From a virus, in the IMG/VR virus record IMGVR_UViG_3300047551_000196, positions 1-21,407 of that record: DNA of 21,407 nt. One strand, 5' to 3'. Each line of letters starts with the position of its first letter. Within the stretch, counting starts at the first letter, position 1. The notes beneath the pieces were generated by a model, which was not told the origin of the DNA, did no database searches, and saw nothing but the letters and a program-made list of their open reading frames with translations. The translations under genes were made by a program, and so were the position numbers. Below, piece by piece: positions 15,579 through 21,407 of the stretch.

Positions 15579-17136
15579 CGGTGTCCTCGATGTCATCCTG
15601 TTCATTATCGGGGGTCTCGGTCTCGGCAGCCTCGGCTGCACTTTCCGCCGGCTCCATTCCGGGGTCCTCCATCGCCTCGTGCTCGTTCTCGGGGTTGGTG
15701 TCGAAGTAGAGGTCCAGCTCTTCGGCGCGATCTACCTCGGCCTTGCGGGCCAGCAGCAGCTCCTCAAGGTCGCCGCCTTGCTCGGCCACCACGTCCGCCT
15801 GCGTCTTGAACCCGCAGCGCACCGCTTCCTTGTACGCCTGCACTTCTTTGCCGGGGTCCACCCACGCCCAGCCGCGCGGCATCCACCGCACACGCCGATA
15901 GCGATCAGGATCGGTCTCATACGCCGGCAGATTCAACGCACCACCGAGCACCGCCATCTCCAGCCATGCCTCAAACACCGGTCGGTGGAAGTTCTCAATC
16001 ATGTACTGCTGCAGCGCCTTCCAGTTCTCACGATCCTCCAGCAGGCTCAGCCGGCTGCTGCTGTAGTTCGTCTGGCTGAAGTCCCGGCTGATCGTCTCGT
16101 AGCTGCAGCCAACACCGGCCGCCATGGCGCGCAGCATCGCCCGCAAAAACGGCTCCAGCTGGCCATCAGGTGCATCGAGCTGCGGCACCGTCACGCTTTC
16201 GCCTGGCGCCAGGTACTTGAACACGCCGGGCTCAAAGTTGCTGACCCGTTCGTTGTCGTAGATCTCATCACCCAGCAGCTCACCCTCAGGGCTGGTGATG
16301 AAGCCCATCAAGCTGCTGCTAGCCCGTGCGCGCACCACCTCGGCCTGCTCATAGCCCGAGAGCATGTGCAGCCGCTGGATCGCACTCGCCAGCCAAGGCA
16401 CGCCTCGGGTCTGGCCGGGGCGCTCCTGTTGGTAAAGATGAAGCACCTCAGCAGCAGGCACCAGCCGGTGGCGTGCCGTGGTGCTAGGCCCGAACGTCGA
16501 GTCGCCGGGGTGCTTTGTCAGGAACGCATACTGCACCGGCCGCCCCCAGCGGTTCAGCTCGATGCCCATCCGCCATTCGTTGCCCTCGATCGTGCTGGCG
16601 CCCGTGTAGTTGTCGTCCAGCAGATCACTCTCGATGATCTCCAGCGCGAACGGCACGCGGCTGGCACCGAACGGCTGGCGCACCATCCGCACGAATACCT
16701 CGCCGGACTCCGCCATCGCACCCACCAGCAGGCGCTCGATATCAGTGAAGCTCAGCCGGCCGGCCGTATGGCAGCTATCCTTGCGCCCCCAGTCAGACCA
16801 TGCCAGCTCGATCGCATCGTTGACCGCCTGATCCAGCCGGCCACCACCGCGCTGCATCCGCACCTGCGCCTGCATCTTGATGCCGGTGCCGATCACGTTG
16901 TTACGCACCGCACGGATCGTCTGGCGCGCATAGTCGTTATCCCGCACCAGCTGGCGCGAGCGGTTGCGCAGCCGTGGCAGGCTGCCCTTGATCTCAGCGT
17001 CCGCGCTGGTGCCGCCTGTCACCCAGTCGCTGGTCAGCCGGCTGACCCGTGCGCCCTCATACATCCGGCGCCGTGGTGCTGGCATCGGGGCGGCGCCCTG
17101 CTGCAGCCAGCCAAGTATCGAGGATCGGATGCCCAT
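15562..17136 (-). CDS. Portal protein, lambda gpB family
   Basis: Dodecameric portal ring through which DNA is packaged and ejected. It has 524 residues (lambda gpB is 533). Family features include RDNDYARQTIRAVRNNVIG (65-83), SGEVFVRMVR (about 145-154), the IIESDLLDDNY segment and a central region with MLSGYEQAEVVRARASSS. The C-terminus is acidic and glutamate-rich (from about 475), probably disordered. The ATG overlaps the upstream gpW-like stop by one base (TGATG); the end overlaps the protease-capsid start. Its position W-B-C/E is the lambda order. Confidence 0.95.
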   Translation of the reverse strand: MGIRSSILGWLQQGAAPMPAPRRRMYEGARVSRLTSDWVTGGTSADAEIKGSLPRLRNRSRQLVRDNDYARQTIRAVRNNVIGTGIKMQAQVRMQRGGGRLDQAVNDAIELAWSDWGRKDSCHTAGRLSFTDIERLLVGAMAESGEVFVRMVRQPFGASRVPFALEIIESDLLDDNYTGASTIEGNEWRMGIELNRWGRPVQYAFLTKHPGDSTFGPSTTARHRLVPAAEVLHLYQQERPGQTRGVPWLASAIQRLHMLSGYEQAEVVRARASSSLMGFITSPEGELLGDEIYDNERVSNFEPGVFKYLAPGESVTVPQLDAPDGQLEPFLRAMLRAMAAGVGCSYETISRDFSQTNYSSSRLSLLEDRENWKALQQYMIENFHRPVFEAWLEMAVLGGALNLPAYETDPDRYRRVRWMPRGWAWVDPGKEVQAYKEAVRCGFKTQADVVAEQGGDLEELLLARKAEVDRAEELDLYFDTNPENEHEAMEDPGMEPAESAAEAAETETPDNEQDDIEDTDGPIA

Positions 17137-17711
17137 CAGAAGCGCACGAACAGGTTGTGCGGGTTGCCAAGCCCATTTGCGTGCAGCTGGGCTGCCTGCT
17201 CACGCTTGACCGCTGCCTTAAGACTAGATTCCAGCGCAAGCAGGTCGGACATCTCCATCTTCTTCAGCCGCCGGCTGCCAATGCTGTACTCAGCCACAGC
17301 GCCGCCCGAGATCATCGAGCGGATCGCCGCTTGCACCGCATCGAGATCTTTCTGCGATTGGCTGCGATCATCAACCGCTGCAGGCGTCCCGGTGTAATAA
17401 AGGTTCTCATCGACCTGAAACTGGCCGGCGCCCAGCGTGATCTTCTCACCAGCCTTCGTCGCTACTGCCTGCCAGTACCCCGTGTCATCTGCGTGGAACC
17501 CGTCAGTGGTCGCGCTGCTGAGCGTGAACTCCCAGCCCTGCCCATAGGCGGTGCCAACCGCCGTTGCACCGTGGTTGTTGCGGTTAAACCGGATGTAGTA
17601 AGTCAGCGCCCAGCCGGCACCGCTACTGATCGGATTGCCAAGGTTGTCGCGGCCTGCGTCGTCTCGCCACTTAACCGTGTCGCCTCTTCGGATCGTCGCA
17701 GGGATGTTCAC
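17136..17711 (-). CDS. gpW-like head-tail joining protein with an extra N-terminal beta domain
   Basis: A 191-residue protein with two parts. Residues about 120-175 match lambda gpW in pattern: a helix (DLDAVQAAIRSMISGGAVAE), a beta turn with IGSRRLKKMEM, then a second helix (SDLLALESSLKAAVKREQ); lambda gpW is only 68 residues. Residues 1-115 are a separate beta-rich domain (GDTVKWRDDAGRDNLGNP, GWEFTLSS, GYWQAVATKAGEKITLGAG). Position between large terminase and portal is exactly that of W, which stabilises the packaged head and helps join the tail. The start is GTG at 17711, 4 bases after the terminase stop, with GAGG very close to it. The W call on the C-terminal part is good; the N-terminal role is unknown. 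Confidence 0.82.
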   Translation of the reverse strand: MNIPATIRRGDTVKWRDDAGRDNLGNPISSGAGWALTYYIRFNRNNHGATAVGTAYGQGWEFTLSSATTDGFHADDTGYWQAVATKAGEKITLGAGQFQVDENLYYTGTPAAVDDRSQSQKDLDAVQAAIRSMISGGAVAEYSIGSRRLKKMEMSDLLALESSLKAAVKREQAAQLHANGLGNPHNLFVRF

Positions 17712-17715
17712 GGCC

Positions 17716-19587
17716 TCACCAGCTGTTGACGAACGCCGACGCCGCGGCTCCTCCTGATCTTAGGCGCGCCTTGCGTGGCTCAGCATCTCCATTCTGAAGG
17801 CGCTTCTCCAGCTGATCCCAGATAGTTCTCCGGTCATACCGCTGGTACATCAGATTTAACGCCGCATAGGCATAGACCAGGCAGTCCAGCGCCTCGTTCC
17901 GTGCGCTCGGTTTCTTCACCCACTCGCGCACCGGGAAGCCGCCGCGGTTGTAGCGCAGCACCTGCTTCTCCGCCGTCAGCTGCTCGAAATACTCAGCCGT
18001 CGCATCCATGTGGAAGTGCAGGTAGCCAGCGCCCTTGTCGTTGTGGCGCAGCCGCCCGAACAGCGTGGTCTTTACCGTGTCGCTGCCCACCGGATAGACC
18101 AGCGCCGAGCGCTTGAGCGTCTTGCCCTTGTAGTTCACGTCCACCTTGCTGGCCTTGCCGATGGGTGGCTTGCCCGACTGGCTTTGACCCTTGATCGCCA
18201 CCACGCCCTGCCGCGCACGCTCACGCGCGTAGGCGTAGACCTCGCTGGTGAAGTGGCCGCCCGAGTCGATGGCCACCACGTCGGGGCGCAGCTTTGCGCC
18301 CGTGCCGTGCTGCCACTCGCGCAGCACCACCTCGTCCAGCTGCTTCCACAGCTCCGGCCGCGAGGGGTCGCCGTAGATCTCCTGGTGGTAGATGAGCCAG
18401 CCTTCCTCCTCGCGCCCCCATGCCCACACCGAGATAGCGAAGCGATTGTCCTGCACGTCGACGCCCACCGTCAGCGCCAGCGCAGCATCCGGCAGCACCT
18501 GCGGGTCGTAGTGCTCGCACCGCTCCATCAAGCCCTCGGCGCTCACCTTGCTGGCGTAGTCCTCCTCCCACGTCTCGCCCAGCACGGTGTTCACCCATGT
18601 CTTCAGCCGGGGCGCATCGCCCTTGGCGCGCAGGAAATCCTCGACAACCTCCTCCCACGACTTCCACCCGAGCGGGCTGTAGAGCGAGGAGATGTGGAAG
18701 CCGGCCGTCTTGCCATCGCCCGGTGCCGTCGCGCGCCACTCACCGGCGGTCAGCATCCGTGTCTTGTGGCTTTCTGAGAACCGTTCGCAACAAGCCTCGC
18801 ACTCGTACTGCACCGTGCTCGGGTCGTTGTCCTGGTACTTGAGCTGCTTCCACTGCAGCCATTGCATCGCCCCACAGCTGGGGCATGGGCAGAAATACCT
18901 ACGCTGATCGCTCAGCAGGTACTCGGCCTCGATGCGGCTGAAGTCCTTCACCGTGGGCGTCGAGGTCATGAAGATCTTGCGCCGGCTGAACGTCGTGCTC
19001 CGCCGCTCGGCCAGCGTCACCGGGTCGCCCTCGCCATCCACATCGCTCGGGAACGCGTCCACCTCATCGAGGAAGATGTACCGGCAAGGGGTCGAGCGTA
19101 GACCAGTTGCGGAATTGGCACCTGTCAGGATCATCATCCCGCCGGGGAACTCCTTGCTGAACATCGTGTTGCCACTGTCCCGGCTGCGCGCAGGCGCGAT
19201 CTTCTCCGCCAGCACCGGCGTCTCCGTGATCAAGCTCTCCAGCCGCTGCTTGCTCAGGCGCTTCGCCATGTCCACGGTCGGCTGCACCATCAGCATCGGT
19301 CCAGGCGCGTGGTCGATCACATAGCCCAGCCAGTTGGCGCCGCCCTCCGTCTTGCCCAGCTGCGCACCAGCCATCAGCACCACCCGCTGCACCGGGCTGG
19401 TGATGCTCAGGCAGTCCATCACGTCCTTGAGGTAAGGCGTCCTGTCCGTCCGCCACGGTCCGGGCTCCGCGCTGGCCTTGCCCGACAGCACCCGGTGCGC
19501 ATCCGCCCACTCACTCACCGTCAGATCCGCTTCAAACCGCAGCGCCTCCCGGCAGACCTGCAGCAGCTCGTCAATCGCTGATGGCAC
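17716..19587 (-). CDS. Terminase large subunit, lambda GpA family
   Basis: The packaging motor and DNA-cutting subunit, 623 residues (lambda gpA is 641). The ATPase has a Walker A-like AGAQLGKTE (73-81), Walker B IFLDEVDAF (171-179) and a coupling motif in MTSTPT (207-212). A probable zinc ribbon has CPCPSCG (233-239) and CEACC (263-267). Candidate nuclease acidic residues are Asp377 (VGVDVQDNRFAI), Asp441 (AIDSGGH) and Asp568 (NEALDCLVYA). The start is GTG at 19587, supported by GGAGGG 8 bases upstream, overlapping the small-subunit gene by 17 bases. The GpA family suggests cos-type packaging, though no cos site is seen in the window. Confidence 0.96.
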   Translation of the reverse strand: MPSAIDELLQVCREALRFEADLTVSEWADAHRVLSGKASAEPGPWRTDRTPYLKDVMDCLSITSPVQRVVLMAGAQLGKTEGGANWLGYVIDHAPGPMLMVQPTVDMAKRLSKQRLESLITETPVLAEKIAPARSRDSGNTMFSKEFPGGMMILTGANSATGLRSTPCRYIFLDEVDAFPSDVDGEGDPVTLAERRSTTFSRRKIFMTSTPTVKDFSRIEAEYLLSDQRRYFCPCPSCGAMQWLQWKQLKYQDNDPSTVQYECEACCERFSESHKTRMLTAGEWRATAPGDGKTAGFHISSLYSPLGWKSWEEVVEDFLRAKGDAPRLKTWVNTVLGETWEEDYASKVSAEGLMERCEHYDPQVLPDAALALTVGVDVQDNRFAISVWAWGREEEGWLIYHQEIYGDPSRPELWKQLDEVVLREWQHGTGAKLRPDVVAIDSGGHFTSEVYAYARERARQGVVAIKGQSQSGKPPIGKASKVDVNYKGKTLKRSALVYPVGSDTVKTTLFGRLRHNDKGAGYLHFHMDATAEYFEQLTAEKQVLRYNRGGFPVREWVKKPSARNEALDCLVYAYAALNLMYQRYDRRTIWDQLEKRLQNGDAEPRKARLRSGGAAASAFVNSW

Positions 19588-20089
19588 TGCCCAAGCCCTC
19601 CAAGGCTTGCCCGATCTCCTTCAGCAGCATCGCGTGGATCTTCGCCTGGTCGGTCTCGGCCGCCACGATAGGCGCCACCCGGTCAGGGATGGTGCGCAGG
19701 CTGTCGCGCACCGCCATGTGCAGCTTGGCCAGTCGCATCTTCAGCTCGGCCTTGTCCACCAGCCGCCCGCTGCGCTGGTCGTACTCCAGCCGCGTCAGCC
19801 GCGCCGCATACGCCTCACGGATTGCCCGCGACTGCGCAAACGACGGGATGGCCGCCGCCTGGTTCTGCTGCTGCACCAGCGCCTGGTCAATCGCCGGTGC
19901 CCCGCCACGCCCGCCACGGTCCGGTGCCTTGGCCGCGGCCACCTGACGGTCCAGCTCCTGTGCATCCGCCACCATCCACCGGCGGCCTTCCTTGCGCAGC
20001 GCATCGCTGGTGAACCGGCCTTGCCCAGCCCACTTGCTCAGCTGCGTGTACTCGACCTTGCGGTCCTCGGCGTACTGCAGCAGGTTCAT
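19571..20089 (-). CDS. Terminase small subunit, Nu1-like
   Basis: A 172-residue protein (lambda Nu1 is 181). The N-terminal part (1-45) looks like a winged-helix DNA-binding unit (MNLLQYAEDRKVEYTQLSKW, then GRRWMVADAQELDRQV), as used by Nu1 to bind cosB. A low-complexity linker with GGRGGAP follows. The central helices have AARLTRLEYDQRSGRLVDKA, a pattern typical of Nu1-type small subunits, and the C-terminal helical region should contact the large subunit. The ATG overlaps the methyltransferase stop by 4 bases (ATGA). Gene order (small then large terminase) supports the call. Confidence 0.87.
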   Translation of the reverse strand: MNLLQYAEDRKVEYTQLSKWAGQGRFTSDALRKEGRRWMVADAQELDRQVAAAKAPDRGGRGGAPAIDQALVQQQNQAAAIPSFAQSRAIREAYAARLTRLEYDQRSGRLVDKAELKMRLAKLHMAVRDSLRTIPDRVAPIVAAETDQAKIHAMLLKEIGQALEGLGSAISD

Positions 20090-21312
20090 GCAGCATCCTC
20101 AGGGAACAGCTCGCCCGTCGCCTCCAGCGTGGCGCGCTTGCCCGTGAACGCCTGCCACCGCTTCACGATCACGTCGCAGTAGCGCGGGTCCAGCTCCATC
20201 AGCCGCGCGTGGCGGCCGGTCTTCTCGCAGGCAATCAGCGTGCTGCCGCTGCCGCCGAACAGGTCGAGCACGAAAGCGCGCTTGTCGCTGAAGTCAGCAA
20301 GAGCGCGTTCGGCAAGCGCCACCGGCTTCTGCGTCGGGTGAACGTAGGAGGCCGCGGCGTCCTTCGACACTTGCCACACCGCCATGCCGCGACTGCCGCG
20401 GAACTTAGGGCTGCCTTTTGCGCAGAACAATGCCAGCTCGTAGTCCAGCGCGTACTGACCCTCCAAGTCACCCATCCCGCCGCCGCCTTTGTGCCAGACG
20501 ATGGTCTGCTTGTAGAACTGCTCAAACTGCGCTCGCCACACCGGATAGACGTGGTGGCTGGTCCAGATGAACGCTGCCGTGTTGTCGGCCATCGCCTCCC
20601 AGACCACCGGCGCGATGTCCAAGATCTTGTCGTCGTTCTGCAGCACGTCAAAGCGTTTGCTCATGTTGGAGCGAAACTCCACGCCATAGGGAGGGTCAGA
20701 AAAGACCAGGCCAGCCTTCTTGCCATCCATCAACCGCTCCACCTCAGTCAGCGATGTGCTGTCACCGCACATCACACGGTGCTTTCCCAGCAGCCACACA
20801 TCCCCCGGCTTGCTGATGGGATCCTCCGGCGGCTCCGGTGTGGCCTCATCATCCGCATCTTCCGGCGGCAGCTCCTCCACATCCGGCAGCAGGTCCGCCA
20901 GCTCGTCATCGCTAAAGCCGATCAGGCTCAGGTCAAAGTCCTGCTCCGCCAGGTCCTGAAGCTCCGCCCGCAGCAGGTCGGTGTCCCACCCGGCGTTCAG
21001 CGCCAGCTGGTTGTCCGCGAGGATGTACGCCTTGCGCTGCCGCTCACTCAGGTGGTCGAGCACCACCACCGGCACCGTCTTCAGTCCCAGCTCCTGCGCA
21101 GCCATCAAACGGCCGTGTCCGGCGATGATCCCGTCGTGGCTGTCGACCAGCACCGGGTTGGTGAACCCGAACTCCACAATCGACGCCGCAATCTGCGCTA
21201 CCTGCTCTGCGCTGTGCGTCCTTGCGTTCCGTTCGTATGGCCTTAACCGCTCCAACGGCCATAGCTCGATCCGCTTGGCCATGGCGATGGTGAGGCTGGC
21301 GTCTGCTGTCAT
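20086..21312 (-). CDS. ParB-like domain fused to a DNA methyltransferase (beta class)
   Basis: A 408-residue two-domain protein. Residues about 10-145 form a ParB/Srx-type domain with GIIAGHGRLMAAQELG (61-76) and ILADNQLALNAGWD. An acidic linker (about 145-167) leads to an amino-methyltransferase: motif IV SDPPYG (205-210) comes before HPTQKP (325-330) and the S-adenosylmethionine motif LDLFGGSGSTLIACE (349-363). This order places it in the beta class (adenine-N6 or cytosine-N4; DPPY favours adenine-N6). No restriction nuclease is adjacent, so it is probably a solitary phage methylase. Met11 is an alternative start; neither start has a strong ribosome site. It may protect phage DNA or mark sites for regulation or packaging; target unknown. 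Confidence 0.92.
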   Translation of the reverse strand: MTADASLTIAMAKRIELWPLERLRPYERNARTHSAEQVAQIAASIVEFGFTNPVLVDSHDGIIAGHGRLMAAQELGLKTVPVVVLDHLSERQRKAYILADNQLALNAGWDTDLLRAELQDLAEQDFDLSLIGFSDDELADLLPDVEELPPEDADDEATPEPPEDPISKPGDVWLLGKHRVMCGDSTSLTEVERLMDGKKAGLVFSDPPYGVEFRSNMSKRFDVLQNDDKILDIAPVVWEAMADNTAAFIWTSHHVYPVWRAQFEQFYKQTIVWHKGGGGMGDLEGQYALDYELALFCAKGSPKFRGSRGMAVWQVSKDAAASYVHPTQKPVALAERALADFSDKRAFVLDLFGGSGSTLIACEKTGRHARLMELDPRYCDVIVKRWQAFTGKRATLEATGELFPEDAA

Positions 21313-21407
21313 GCGCTATTGCGAGCCGTTCTCAGTAGGGCGGTTTGAGTTTTCTAACGGTAGCCAAAAGCCGCGCGCGCGAAATACCCACGTCAAAACC
21401 CCCAGGA
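21313..21407. other. Right-edge 95 bases with no assigned gene
   Basis: Upstream of the methyltransferase gene. On the minus strand it begins G+C-rich with an alternating CG run (near 21372-21380) and has two short open frames of 24 and 29 codons entering from the edge; either could be the tail of an upstream gene, but neither can be identified. A TTGACG hexamer is present but no convincing -10 box lies at 16-18 bases from it, so no promoter is called. Confidence 0.4.

Noticed and set aside
15579-15641. Upstream starts for the protease-capsid gene at 15641, 15605 and 15596
   Set aside because: They lengthen the overlap with the portal gene and lack a properly spaced ribosome site; 15578 has GAGG at good spacing.
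15493-17397. Long plus-strand open frame (634 codons) opposite the portal gene, and similar ones at 20209-21246, 5339-6229 and 12073-12909
   Set aside because: They lie antisense to well-identified genes, have compositions rich in Arg, His, Ala and Gln typical of reverse reading of G+C-rich codons, and match no family. They are shadows.
21360-21400. Possible promoter: TTGACG on the minus strand upstream of the methyltransferase
   Set aside because: No acceptable -10 hexamer is found at normal spacing; the downstream stretch is G+C-rich. Not enough to call.
21321-21407. Two short frames (24 and 29 codons) entering from the right edge on the minus strand
   Set aside because: Either could be the C-terminus of an upstream gene, but they overlap each other and neither carries a recognisable motif.
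1-21407. tRNA genes, CRISPR arrays, insertion sequences, integrase and attachment sites
   Set aside because: None was seen: no repeat-spacer pattern, no transposase or integrase motifs, and no gap large enough to hold a tRNA outside coding sequence apart from the right edge, which shows no cloverleaf.

Overview
The window is the structural (morphogenesis) region of a lambda-like siphophage or prophage. Every supportable gene lies on the minus strand, so the operon reads from about 21.3 kb down to position 1. From right to left the order is: ParB-domain DNA methyltransferase, small terminase (Nu1-like), large terminase (GpA-like), gpW-like joining protein, portal (gpB-like), fused HK97-type protease/major capsid protein, a 59-aa protein, FII-like neck protein, four fibre or unknown beta-rich genes, a 91-aa unknown, tail terminator (U-like), a 55-aa unknown, tail tube (V-like), tail chaperones G and GT, tape measure (H-like), then M, L, K, I and J. 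J runs off the left edge. This is nearly the textbook lambda order. The main changes are that lambda C, Nu3, D and E are replaced by one protease-capsid fusion, lambda Z is missing, and a fibre-like block sits between neck and tail terminator.

Packing is very tight. Most junctions are TGATG, ATGA or GTGA overlaps or gaps of a few bases, so translational coupling is likely. The only clear transcription signal is an intrinsic terminator just after the capsid gene, 4 bases before the next start codon. No integrase, repressor, replication, lysis, tRNA, CRISPR or insertion-sequence signal was seen.

How the genes work together: the terminase pair packages DNA through the portal into a capsid matured by the protease half of the fusion; W-like and FII-like proteins close the head; U, V, G/GT and H build the tail tube; M, L, K, I and J build the tip and contact the host. 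The fibre block beside the neck suggests extra adhesive appendages, possibly on the neck, but that is inference. The host cannot be fixed from the sequence. Coding is G+C-rich over the head genes and less so in J and in the fibre repeat tract. The fibre modules remind me of cyanobacterial phages, but this is a weak impression only.

The most interesting points are: (1) a textbook -1 frameshift signal (A AAA AAC plus a GC-rich hairpin 8 bases on) joining G to a DUF1799-type T frame; (2) a neck protein carrying a C-terminal beta domain shared with the adjacent fibre protein; (3) a protease-capsid fusion with a well-placed internal ribosome site at the domain boundary; (4) a near-identical 24-base translational junction used twice, 4 kb apart.
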